A stretch of 64,000 nucleotides of DNA from positions 534,818-598,817 of the forward strand of contig SEMN01000316.1 in the NCBI GenBank assembly GCA_005408345.1, in the 5' to 3' direction. Positions 1 to 11,141 of the stretch are shown here, one piece after another (position 1 is the stretch's first letter; every line of letters begins with the position of its first letter). The stretch is from Macquaria australasica (lineage: Eukaryota; Chordata; Actinopteri; Centrarchiformes; Percichthyidae). A program made the translations under genes and the position numbers. The notes under the pieces are model-generated. The model had not been told where the DNA came from and did no database searches. It saw nothing but the letters and a program-made list of their open reading frames with translations.

Positions 1-189
1 TCCCCTGGGGGTCCGGGAGTGATGATGCAGGGGAGACAAATGGCCCATCCAGGCCCTGGCGGCTCACCTAACATGATGATGTCACTGCAGGGCATGGGCG
101 GCCCCCCACAGCAGACAATGATGATGGGGGGTCAGATGAGGCCACGTGACATGGACATGGGGTTCAGTCCGGGCCCTGGAATGTTCTAA
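1..189 (+). CDS. bcl9: BCL9 C-terminal coding end (partial, 5' end outside window)
   Basis: Frame 1 is open from the first base to TAA at 187-189 and gives 62 residues rich in Met, Gly, Pro and Gln, ending in GFSPGPGMF. BCL9 is a nuclear scaffold that links beta-catenin to Pygopus in Wnt-driven transcription; its C-terminal half is a long low-complexity Met/Gly/Pro-rich tail like this. The identification rests on that composition and on the neighbours: acp6, gja5 and gja8 follow in the same order and orientation as beside human BCL9. None of the named BCL9 homology domains is inside this piece. BCL9L has a similar tail, so composition alone would not separate the two; linkage favours BCL9. 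Confidence 0.8.
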   Translation, partial: SPGGPGVMMQGRQMAHPGPGGSPNMMMSLQGMGGPPQQTMMMGGQMRPRDMDMGFSPGPGMF

Positions 190-1575
190 TCCAACAGAAA
201 CCTTGTATCTAGAATGTTCTTGGACAGTACGCAAGGATGGAGTAAAGGTGGCGTATGGAGAGTGAAAACTCTGATGGACTCAAGTAAAGGAAGTATAATA
301 CAAGAGAGAGGATGTACCCAGAAATGAACAGAATGGAGTTAACCAGTCACCTAGTAATGTCCTGTGGAAACTATTCCAATGGAGACTCAGACAGGCCCAG
401 ATTGGAGTACTTTTGCCACAAGAACATTTAATTTTGACTCATGAACTTCAGAATGTATGGGATTGTTGTGCATCAATTTCGCAAAACTGTTCTTGTGTTT
501 TTTGATTATGACTATAAAGATGACTTCAACATCAAAGAGGAATCAACCTTACAAGTCAGCGTGGAGATGCTACAGTATATGTCTACTTTTTTCAAATTTA
601 AAAAAACAAATTTGTCATGAAAGTGGTATGGAACAAGAGAAAGGAATAAGAAATTGTGCTTTGTGAAGACTTTAGTGGAACTCCATCTCGTCTCGCTCCA
701 TTGTTTTGACTGTTTCTGTACAGTATATACGTGTGAGAGTGCGTGTGCGTGCTTGACAGACTGTATGTTTGTGTGGTATGTATGTATGTATGTATGTGTC
801 TGTATGTATAGGCATTCTATCAGTGACCTCTCAACTCCTCTTACCCAACTTTCATTGGGGGAGGAATGCCCCCTAAAAATACTGTACTGTTTACCATTGG
901 TGGGCTATTCGAATTTTAGTCTATTTTAATTTCCTTTGTAACTCCAGTGTATAACAAACCAAACTATGACCTCATTAAGATAATAGTATTATTAAAAAAG
1001 CACAAACATGGACCGTCTGCAGAAAGCGTCTTCTTTCTCTATTTTTACCATTGAGAGCAACACATTAAGTGTGAGGATCCTGGCAGCTTTGCAGCACAAT
1101 GATAATCCCCAGTCTATTTCAAGTTGTGGATGACATTTGACTTGGTGCTCCAAAACTTTCAGGACTCAACCTTCGCCAGCGTGAATAATACTGCTAATAC
1201 CCAGATGTGCTATGTGTGTTCCTGTTGTGTTCCTGTTTTGTTTTGACTCTCTTGTTGACTCTGGGTAATAATCATTCCCACAGCAATAATCCCCCAATGG
1301 TCAGCAGAATGGGACAGGAGTGGCTGAATGCCACAGCAGGTATGCCAGATATTATAGAACTAGAGCTAGGTAGATCTGGTAAAACTTTAGTAAGGCAGGT
1401 GTGGTGTCCAGAGTGAGACACAGAAATGTAAACACGTACTGCTTACCATCCAGTTGACTTCCTCTCTTTTCTCTATTGTATAAGCTTGTCATGTGTTTCT
1501 CCATTGGCTTTGGTGCAGAATAGCCTACCAGGGCTGTGGTGATGGACTACAAATAAAAGATATTGTTTTGGTATA
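190..1575 (+). other. bcl9: bcl9 3' UTR
   Basis: This stretch starts right after the bcl9 stop and has no convincing open frame. It is AT-rich with a short (TATG)n tract at about 778-800. An AATAAA at 1552-1557 is the best polyadenylation signal, putting the transcript end near 1575. A (GT)n/GC tract at about 1590-1612 lies just beyond. The end position is inferred. Confidence 0.6.
1552..1557 (+). terminator. polyadenylation signal AATAAA, bcl9
   Basis: This is a canonical AATAAA about 1.36 kb after the bcl9 stop codon, followed by T- and GT-rich sequence as is usual downstream of a cleavage site. Confidence 0.55.
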
Positions 1576-1954
1576 TACATGTTGTCTATGGAGTGTGTGT
1601 GTGTGTGCGCGCATGTATGTGTCCATGTGGCTCCTGTCTATTGACATCTAGTCAGTTGTGTGGACCAGGTGGTGACTTTGTTATTCACACATCAAATCAG
1701 CTTAAAAACATTTAGCTAGAACAAGGAGAGCAAGTCGTACCAAGAAACAGCATTGCCAGGTTGACATTTTATCAGGAGGTACTTACTGAGAGCTATTTTC
1801 AGAGGACACCACACTTCCAAAATAGATTCAAGCATGTTGATGCATTTGAACTCTACTAAATGTGTTGTGCTTGTCTAACTTGTGTTTTTGAAGTTTTACT
1901 TGGATGGTAGGAATAGTACAGAGCCCCTTAATGTGACATGAGGCAAAAAAGAGA

Positions 1955-3246
1955 CTTCACATTGATAAACATCTTTATTTATGCCTTGCCTCTCCAAACC
2001 AAACCTTTACATTTTAAGCAGCAGGTCACGGGAAACTCCCGCTGATGAGGTACAATGTGTGTTATTCTAACACAGTAACACTCAGGTCTATATAATGAGC
2101 ATGTATTCATCCATACATTATAGTGTGGTCTGATAGTAATAAATCCCCACAAGGCAACCTAATGTTTCACTCTTAAAACATACTTTAGCAGAATTATTCC
2201 CTTTCTGCACGTTCTACATGGTTATGGAGACATTCAAACCCCCCCCCCCCGACTTTCTGCATCCCTTTGTTAAACAATACAGTACATGAAATGCTTAGTA
2301 TTCCCTTGAGGAATGAAATGATTGAATACAGATTTGATTGTGAACACAACCAAATTGGCAGAATAATTGCATCAGGAATCAGATATAGGCATTGATGATG
2401 CCACGTCGGTCAACTTTTAAGATGTCCATATTTTAATGTAAGATTAAATAGCAACGGTTTGAACTTATAAAGAAAAGGCTGATAGTATTTTTATTTTCAA
2501 CAAATCCCCAAAATAACAAAACCAACAATGAATTTATCCTCTGTGCCATATACCTCCATTGTTTAAAAACTATTAAAAACACATACAGGAGCCACACCCT
2601 TTCACTGGGTGACATGGTCCCTCATTGCAATGAACATGGGCACTGTAGTTTTTGAGTCAATCACACGTTCCTAATTTGTAGCAATCCACAGCAGAAAATA
2701 GTACCAACAAATGGACAATTTACTCCTGTTCAAGTACCATTTGCTAAAACTAGTGTCCAGCAGTTTTAGGAAATTACTTAGACTTTTTAAAAAAATGAAA
2801 CTATATATTTGTCATCTGTTTTTAAAGATTTATGAAGGTACTGAGAGATGGGGCAGACGTTGGATTTAGTCTTTTGGGACTTGTTGAGAAAAAGAAAAAC
2901 ATGGAATAACTCCAGCCTTCATCATTAAGCAAAGTTGTTTTGAACACATACTTGTCAATACGCCATAACCATTAAATTAATTGATCTATATGGAACACTT
3001 TACTGCCATGGTTACATGGAGATGAGGAATTACATCTGATGTAAACTAAAAGAACTCCAAAAGAGACTGTAATACAGGACTTATGCGCACAAGAAAGTTT
3101 CCTCTGGTGTAGTCCGACAATGAGGTGTAATGAGTCATGGTGGCTGGATGGAGTGAAGACGTAAAAAAAAACCATGATGCCTGGTAACTGTCAGAGTGTA
3201 ATGTCATGGGAAGCACTGTGTTGAGACATGAAGGTTTGTTGAGGGT
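1955..3246 (-). other. acp6: acp6 3' UTR
   Basis: This is minus-strand sequence between the acp6 stop (3249-3247) and a canonical minus-strand AATAAA at 1979-1974. It is AT-rich, contains a C homopolymer at about 2240-2250, and no open frame looks like protein. About 380 bp separates the inferred ends of bcl9 and acp6, so the two genes are convergent. The UTR end is inferred from the signal only. Confidence 0.5.
1974..1979 (-). terminator. polyadenylation signal AATAAA, acp6
   Basis: On the plus strand this reads TTTATT, i.e. AATAAA in the acp6 direction, 1.27 kb after the stop codon. Other minus-strand candidates exist nearer the gene (for example around 2490), so alternative shorter ends are possible. 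Confidence 0.45.
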
Positions 3247-6200
3247 TCAGGGTTCGGTCAAGCCCTCTGTGCGGTTACAAAGTGACTGGTAGAGTTCAGA
3301 GCTCACGGAGTATGCCGAGAGGGCCTGTTTGAACTCCTCCAGGGGGCAGTAGACTCCACTACAACCTGGTATAAGTTGGTCCTACAGAAAGACAAGCAAC
3401 TTGGAGTAAAACACAAGGGAGGAGAAAAATGCAACAGCTTGTCAAATAAACGTAGACACATTCTCACCCCCTACCTGGCCTATGTATGACACTTTAACGA
3501 AGGCCTTGTTGGTCTGCCGGTGTTGGTGCAGCTCCAGAGTGATATCGGCGCCATATGGTGGCCATCTCATGTCAAAAATCCCCAGAGCCATCAGACAGGG
3601 AATCAAAGTGGTGTCATGTGCAGAGTACAAAAACAACTTCCTGTTTGAGAGAGAACAGTGGACCATTTAAAAGACCAAACACAGTCAAGTTTGTGCAAAA
3701 AATGGGCGTGTCCATGCAGAGGTGTCCAACCTGTTTGGCTCTGATGAGGTGCCCTGTAGTTCCTCCTCAATGTTAGCTAACAATGTGTGCAGGAGGGGTC
3801 CCACACACAGCTGCAAGTTCTCCCTGCCAAAAACATAACAAAAGAATTCAAAGGTGGGCTGATGAACGCAAAACTAAACGGTTAGGTAAAGCCTCCTTAG
3901 TGACACTGATAGAGGGTTGTTGTTGAAACTGGAATCTACCCTTTTCAAAAGCCCCTCCTCCTCTGCTGACTTTGTTTAATCTCACCTCTTGCTGGGCTGA
4001 TACACGTGGCAGATCATGTCCACAGCTCTCTGTTCCACTTTATTCCTCCAGGTGTCCAGCACTGGTGGGCAGGGCAGGCCGTGCGTCTGTGGATCCAAAC
4101 ATAAACAGCGAGAATGTTAGGTAGGGCTTCAGTATTTGGCTTTGGCTGGTGAGGAAATTTATTTATTTATTAAATCAGCAAATTAAACAAAGCCCAATAA
4201 AGACGCCCCTTCGGTCTTGTTTCAGATCTTGAAGTGGCCCCAGTGTGCACATTTAAAAGATGGTTATTTGAACATCTACAAAAAAAATGCCCCACTAAAG
4301 TCTGATATTACTCTACTCAACTATGCAAAAAAAAAAAAATTTCTCTCTTGTCCAGTAATAAATTTCTATCACTGACTGAAGTCTTTGGATTTGCCATATA
4401 TACAATTATGAATTCAATGGGAACTTATTTTAAAATATCTTCAATTATGGCCACGAGTAAATGTTTAAACTCAAATCATGCTGAATCTGTTATTTAAGCC
4501 TGTTAATCTCTAGAGACATGATGACTCTGTTATGGAGTTTCATCTTACATAAGTAGCAGCTTGCTGGGTTGCCGCCTCCAGCCAGGCTAAGTCTTCATAA
4601 TAATGGTATGTATTCTGATAGCTTCTGGTGAGACCTAATAAAAGTCATATGGATCATGATGTGGCAGTGTCACCTCTCTGGCAACCATGTCGTCCCTAAT
4701 GAGGATGAAGTCGATGTGCTGGTGAGCAGCAATGCCCAACGCGCTCTGGATGCTCTGCAGGTCTGCTGCGATGTCTGGCAGAGTGGACGACTCTGCCCAG
4801 CGGTGGCTGCACAGAACACACACGGTGTCAACCGCAAAACACAGACACACCATGACAACCTGTCAGAGGCATCTCAACTCGGCTCATAATTTTGCACAAC
4901 ACATTATTCAAGATTCCAGTTTTGGGGAGAGCGTACCTGCCAAGGATTTTGAGCAGCTTGCATCCGTGGTAGTTAGGATACAGGATTTCAGATTCTGCCT
5001 CCGTCGTTAATATAGGTACAATTTCTTCAAGTACAACAGCAAAATTACAAAAACTGATTAGATGAGATCCAGAATAGAATAAATAACATCACGCACATAT
5101 GGATTTCTACCCAACCTTTTTGTTTTTGCTGGAAGAGCCCTGCTATCAGGCACTTGGCAGATTCAATGGTCCTCACAATGTTAGTGGAGCGCACACTAAA
5201 AATGGAAAAAATAGGTCATGGAAGGCAGCCAACTTGAAAATAGTATAAGCATTTAGGCTGATGCCCTTTGTACTGCACTCATAAACCGTAGAGTACAGAT
5301 ATGTTTTTGTGCTCTTGCCACCCGCCATGATGTGCAACACTTACTAGACCTCGGCTGGGCTAAAGGTGGAGCTGAGGAAAGGACTCTCCTCAATGTATTT
5401 CCTCCTCAGCCTCTTGCCCAGGTCATACAGCTGCTGCATGCCCACTGTGGTCAGCTGACCGGGGAACGTGCCACCCTGCCAAGTGCGACAAACAGGATCA
5501 AGTTTTACTCACAGATGTGGCCTAACAGACACGCACCTGCGATGGCATGCAGGAACCAGGAACTGAATGTGGTATGTGGTGATGGCAAGAGTCCATATTG
5601 TGGGATTTAGTTTTCTAAGCTAAATCCAGTGCAGTAAACCTCTTTAGCAAAGCAGCAAACTCAGCATACGAAACTATCATTTCCTTGGACACCGTGGCTG
5701 GCACAATATCTCACTGGGAAGCTCTACACACAGTTCAGCAGTATTACAGAGAGGAGGTGAATGAATGAACCCGCTCTAATGTCATCTGAAAGGCTTTGTA
5801 ATGAATCCTGGTGGCCACTAGAAGGAGCGAGGATAACTGAATGAATATGAGAGTGAGGTATTTTCTGCATCCACAAGGTGCTTCAGACAACACCCAAATA
5901 TACAGAGCCCATAAAACATATTTAATCCAAAATCACAAGTTGCTATTTTATTGTCTGACTGCATTCAACACCACAAAACACACCTACTCACGGTCAGTAT
6001 GTTACTCCGATAGCTGTCTTCTACTGGAGCTGGGGGCTTGGGGCCACCATGAAGATCTGTCACTACATAGTTGATGTTGGTGTGTGCTGGAGGCTCCAAG
6101 AGCGTTGGCACCCATTGGACCTTTGACGAGACAAAACAGACAAAGAATTTCGTAGTTATTATAAACAGATATACAATGTGACACTACATCTTTCAAAGAA

Positions 6201-6464
6201 ACAAGCACTAAACGAGTTGATGAAATGCAGAAATTTTTTTTTTACCTCCATCACATCAGGTATTGACTTTAGCGGCGTTCGAGCACCATGTCGGAACAGG
6301 ACTTGGACCAATTTTAGTTCGTAAGGAGAACTGAGATTTGTGTCAGCAGAGGAGCAACTGGAAGCAACCTGGTCTGATTCAGTCTTCTTCTGCGACCACA
6401 GCATTGAACCAAAAGCCAACGACACCGAACCGAAAACACCTGCTTTTGTCCAAAGACTCCTCAT
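3247..6464 (-). CDS. acp6: Lysophosphatidic acid phosphatase type 6 (ten coding exons)
   Basis: ACP6 is a mitochondrial histidine acid phosphatase that removes phosphate from lysophosphatidic acid to give monoacylglycerol. Coding exons on the minus strand: 6464-6246, 6120-5992, 5475-5345, 5195-5116, 5024-4937, 4806-4674, 4086-3986, 3823-3731, 3640-3475, 3381-3247. All have AG/GT borders and matching phases, and join to 1275 nt, 424 residues plus TGA; the human protein is about the same length. The active-site motif RHGARTP starts at residue 58, and the C-terminal catalytic HD pair is at 333-334 (SAHDTT). The first 30 residues are basic and hydrophobic, fitting a mitochondrial leader. YPNY lies in exon 5 and WPP in exon 9. 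The ATG at 6464 is chosen because an acceptor AG sits two bases upstream and the leader follows. No frameshift or stop interrupts the model. Confidence 0.93.
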
Positions 6465-6466
6465 GG

Positions 6467-7699
6467 CTGTGTTGTGAACAAAACAGACAAATTGTTTTAG
6501 TGTGTCTGAATTAACTACACATGCACTAAGGTTAGTATTAGTATGAAGAACTGTTATCATAATGACAGTAACGTTAACAGAAATAATAATTGTGCTGGTG
6601 GCATTAAGAAAGGCTCTCAGTCCGCCTGACGTTACACAACAGTCTTGCAACAACTCAAGCTTCCTCTGTACTCTGGAGTAAGACAGCAACTAAGGATTAG
6701 TTTCACCATCAGTCAATCTGAAAATTATTCATTGTTTGGTCTATAAAATGTCAGAAAAAGAAAAAAAATACCCATCACAATTTCCTGAAGAGCAATTTGA
6801 CGTATTCATATTGTATGTTTGGTCTGACCAACACTCCAAAACACAAAGCTATCAAGATCATTATCAGAGAAGACACAGCACAATATTCACAACGGAATAA
6901 ATGACTAGGTCAGTTATTAAAATTGGCTGACCAACAGTCCAAAACCTAAAGAAATTTAGTTTACAATTATAAAAAAAAAACTGAGAAAAGCAGCCGATCT
7001 TCAACACCTGAGAAGCTGGAGCCAGATCATTTTGGCTGAGACGATTAGTCAATGATTCAGTTTAAACAGCTGCCAATTACATTTTTATTGATCGACTAGC
7101 GTTAGATGTCAAGTTGACAAAACGTTTTAGCTCTACTTTAATCTATACTATGCATTACGTACTAACCTGCGTTAGGTGATAAAATGTAACTTCCCTGTAA
7201 GTCCGCCTGCAGTAGCAGTAGCTTAGGACCTACACAAGGTATGCCAGATCAAGACCCTCAGATCTCTGGTGATCATATTTGACATTAGATATGACCTAAG
7301 TTGCGTTAAATTAGATGAAGGCTGACAAACGAGACGTCAGCTGTAAGTCGCCGCCGGCTGGTGCAACGAGCTCTTCAGGGGGCGTCACGGCTTTTCCACT
7401 CGGATGTTTGTCATTCGTGGTATAATGTTAAATTCACGTAACCCAGTTGCGCAATAATACAGTAAGATAAGGGCCATTCAAACTGCAGATAACCCGAGTT
7501 AGACAACAAACACTGCTTAACTCGTGGCGGACTGAGGCACGTCCAGAAAACACTACTCTGCACAGGGCTAACGTTAACTCTTTCAAAACTGGCTAGTTGC
7601 AAAAACAACGTGATAACGTGAAGTTTAACCTCCATTTCAACAGCCAACCGTGCTAACTGTACCATGACAACGAAGCTCACTTTTCTCACAGATACTTAC
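6467..7699 (-). other. acp6: acp6 5' intron between non-coding exon and first coding exon
   Basis: A strong donor GTAAGT lies at 7699-7694 and an acceptor ending ACACAG at 6467, two bases before the start codon. This implies a spliced 5' UTR with a non-coding first exon ending at 7700. The intron shows nothing else coding; 7320-7400 is locally CpG-rich. The first-exon start, somewhere around 7730-7800, is not fixed by the sequence. Confidence 0.5.
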
Positions 7700-7807
7700 T
7701 TTCTGAGGCGAAGTTCTTCTACTACTCTAGATGGAAAACACGGCGTTCAGTAAATGATACGTTCACTTGTCATTTAGCGACTCTTGCCACCAGCCCAATC
7801 TACGGGG

Positions 7808-7825
7808 CATGTCGGGAACTGTAGG
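7808..7825 (-). promoter_or_regulatory. ZNF143/THAP11-like (ACTACAATTCCC-type) box
   Basis: On the minus strand this reads CCTACAGTTCCCGACATG, a near match to the known vertebrate promoter motif ACTACAATTCCCAGCATGC. It lies about 110 bp upstream of the acp6 non-coding exon's donor. Assignment is by motif resemblance only. Confidence 0.5.
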
Positions 7826-7877
7826 GAAGCAGATGTCACCCTACAATAGAACTAAAGGTGGTAGCTACGAAGGTAAA

Positions 7878-7896
7878 ACTACATTTCCCGACATCC
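7878..7896 (+). promoter_or_regulatory. Second ZNF143/THAP11-like box, inverted
   Basis: On the plus strand this reads ACTACATTTCCCGACATCC, matching the same motif in the opposite direction to the box at 7808. Both copies share TTCCCGACAT. Confidence 0.5.
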
Positions 7897-7945
7897 ACAT
7901 GACAGGCTGACCTTCCTTCTTCCTTTAAAACATTAGCGGTGGAGG

Positions 7946-10900
7946 AGACGCCTCACAGTGTGCTATCTGCCCTCTACAGGACACAAGTGTGTCCGCATGT
8001 CACAGCGCTCCAGTGCTAAAGTTTGTTATCGCAAACAAATTAAGAGAAAATGTTCTGTCCTCAACAAATGTAATTAATAATTTAATTGTTTTGGAATGAT
8101 AAAGAAGACACAATAAAATATCTAGTTCTACTATTTTGTAGTTTCAAAAAAATACAAAATAGTATTCTGGAGGAAACCAGAGTATTAATTTGCTCATCAA
8201 ACGAATCATACAATAAAGTTTGAAGCCAAAAATATTTTCATTATTATTATTATTATTATTTTAAGAAGAAGAAGAACCAGAATAAAAAACAAACAAACTA
8301 ACAGTTAATTAACTAATTTTGTTTGGTAAATTCAATCATTCCAAGTTTTCTAAATCCTTTGAATAATTCATCCTAGAATTTAGAAATAACACTGAGTTTG
8401 TTACGTTTATCACAGTAATAATAAGAAATGTGTACATGAATTTCATCCCACATTTTGCTTTTTATTCATACTTTATACTTTTACTCCACTACATTCTAGA
8501 GGGAAATATTTTATTATTTATTCCGCTACATGAATTTGACAGCCACAGTTACATTTCAGATTCACATTGCCAAAACACATCATGAGCTTATAAAATATGA
8601 TGCATTGTTGTACCCATCAGTATATAAAGTAGTACGAATATAGCTGCTTACATGGTAATGCACCAGGAATGATAGTCCAATAATATGTAATAATATAAAA
8701 CTCTGAAAGAAGCTGTATAATGAGTACTTGAGTTACTTCGGTGGATTTTGCTGCTTATAAGTCAAATTGTGATTCACTTTTGTAAAAAGTAAATGATCTG
8801 AATGCTTCTTCCACCACTGAATAATTATCACCTTCCGTCTTGAATGCATATTCTTCTAATTTGCTAACCCTGTGGTGTCAGTTAATTAAAATATATCTCA
8901 TACAGGTTTATGCAGTATTGTGCCAAACAAGAGAGCTTGAGAGACTGAAAACTGAAATCTGAGAGGCATAAACCATCTTAAATGTTCATCTTGGTTACAT
9001 TTTGAAATAAATAAGGAGAGCAGACAACAAGTACCCAGTGCATAAAAATATCACCACCGCTTTGCAGATTTGCAGAGAAAAGATTTTATTGAATGGAGTC
9101 ATCATCCTGGCTACTGCTCTAAAATACTGTATATTCCCTATATAGCATAATCTTATACAGTGATGATGAAATGAGGGTAGAGGTGAATCTGATCTGCAAA
9201 AAAACAAACAAAATGGCAGCATCCACTGCAGCTTTCAACTCAGTTTCAGCTTGTGACAGACCAAGTTCGAATATCAGCGCTCAGCTTCCTGGCAGAGATG
9301 GCGAGACAGCCTTTGTTTGTGTAAATACTTGTGTATCTTCCCCAGTCTGTCTCTTGCAGGTCCTTTCTGGTGAGAGCAGATTGAAAAATGCAAATTGTGA
9401 TAGGATACTGATCTAAAAATGCTGGAAACTCTTCTCATCACCTCACATCTTCTCTTCTTCATTTCCACTTACCCTTTAGACTACAGCATTTCTGTATTAA
9501 CCACAAGGTTTTGATATGGTGCAAGATGGTCTAAATGTAAATTCTCTCTGATTGTCTGAGCTCAGTGTTATTATTCAGTGCGTGTACATCTACATTTAAT
9601 ATATATTTTAGTAACATACATACATCTCTATATGTTGATGTGGCAGAAAGAAGTGCTTGAATTAATCACCACCAAACAGAGCGGATTGTACAGTTGATTT
9701 ATTAATTTGTGATGGGTTAGTGATGACATTTATTGCATAAAGGTGTGTGTGAAAGAACCAAAAACCACAGTGAACGTACAGTAGGCTGAACAAGATTTCT
9801 GTTTTTCTTTTTAAATGAATGTTCGCTGTATGAGATATGTAGGATTAAACTTCAAAGCCCCAGTTGCAGAGGATGTTCATTTACAAACTGCTGACATACA
9901 CAACCTGTACAATTATTCTGCATATAGTAAGAACAAGACACCGGAAAATGAAATAAAATACATTCAAAGACATCAACTGAAACATACAGTACATTGCATA
10001 GAGACAAATTCACTATTTACACAATGGCTCCAGGAGAGAAACGGAAAAACGTAAGTGCAATGTTGCCACCCAGTGGCTGGATCTCTTCATAACAGCATCC
10101 AAGCAGGACCTCTTCTTTTTCTTTTCCCTTAAATCCCTTTCAAAAGGAAAATCCGAAAACAGGCTACCTTCTCACTTCTGCACACCAAGGCTCATGTCAC
10201 ATTTATAACTGATGACATGAGTCTTACTCACACCTTTTTCAGATTTTAAAGTGATTATTCTTGAGTTACATTTTATGTTTGTTGACCTGCGGGTGTAGTG
10301 CAATCAGGTTAGCAAGTCAACAGATGGCTTATTTTAAAATGTACAGTCTTTGCCATGGCTTTTGGAAAAATACATATAGAAAACATGTTATGTGGAAAGA
10401 GATATATTTTCACACTCGTTAAGGCACTTTACCTTGATTCACCTCAAATGCGCTGCATAAAAACATCAAATTTATATATGGGCTAGCTTCACAGTTTATT
10501 GAATATTAAGTCCCCGTTTTCTCTTAATGCAGCTCTTATTTTATATTTGCATATGGAAGTTGGTTGTGATATTTAAAGTCCCAACCTATTTTATGATTAA
10601 TTGAATAGGTGATATGTGTCATAATTTGCTTTATAATGAAATGATTCCCTAAGTCATCTCACACCAAGCATCAGGCATCACGTCATTCTCACTTAATAGC
10701 CTCTTTATCTCTCTTTTGACTTTAACTGTTTAACTAAAACATAAAATGTGCAATAGTCAGGCATCACACCTGTTACCCTGTTCTCATTTCGAAATTATTT
10801 TTCTTTTGCAGTTTGGTTGTCAGTTTTTTCAAGCTCAAGGGACAGATTGGTTCACAAACACTATCTGCTCACACGTCAGGTCTACATAGTCCACTAGCAG

Positions 10901-11141
10901 GTCTCAGTGTCTCTTACTAAAGTGAACATTTAGTCCATCTTCTGTAATTAAGTGTCAGTCTTCAATGGCAGAGTTTGCATAGTTAGCCTGTGCTCACGTT
11001 CGGACACCTTCACTCAGAAATAACACTCAGACTCCTCTTTGTGTCTTCCTAAACTGATCTTTCTGTCCCTTCTCTTTGGTTATGAAGGTCCAGCCCTTTC
11101 CCTCCTCTCCCTCTTGTCAGCCACTCTTTCTGGTTGTGGGT
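7946..11141. other. acp6-gja5 intergenic region and probable gja5 3' UTR
   Basis: No coding exon is seen. An (ATT)n tract is at about 8244-8262 and an R4 repeat at 8440-8822. The part nearest gja5 is probably its 3' UTR on the minus strand. Minus-strand AATAAA signals occur at 10500-10495 and 9703-9698, which would give UTRs of roughly 650 or 1450 bases; the sequence does not decide between them. Confidence 0.5.
8440..8822. repeat. R4 dispersed repeat copy (poly 'acttaagtaaaagtac' family)
   Basis: This carries the phrases TACTTTATACTTTTACTCC and ACTACATTCTAGAGGGAAAT and ends in TTCTTCCACCACTGA. It shares this wording with the copies at 18985, 44365 and 61095. I recognise it as a very common teleost non-autonomous DNA-transposon-like repeat; superfamily not established here. 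Confidence 0.6.

Larger units (their letters stand above)
7701..7945 (-). promoter_or_regulatory. acp6 core promoter region
   Basis: This segment lies immediately upstream of the inferred acp6 first exon. It lacks an evident TATA box and carries two copies of a TACA-TTCCCGACAT box in opposite orientation (7808-7825 and 7878-7896). That layout is typical of housekeeping promoters driven by ZNF143/THAP11-type factors. No second gene start was recognised on the other side, so bidirectional use is only a possibility. Confidence 0.5.

Noticed and set aside
5116..5195. Possible frameshift in acp6 exon 4
   Set aside because: A first reading seemed to show an extra base, but rechecking the line break at 5160/5161 gave an 80-nt exon with correct phases on both sides.
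6159..6689. 176-codon open frame around the first acp6 exon
   Set aside because: Only 6464-6246 is coding; the rest reads through an acceptor upstream and a donor downstream into intron sequence.
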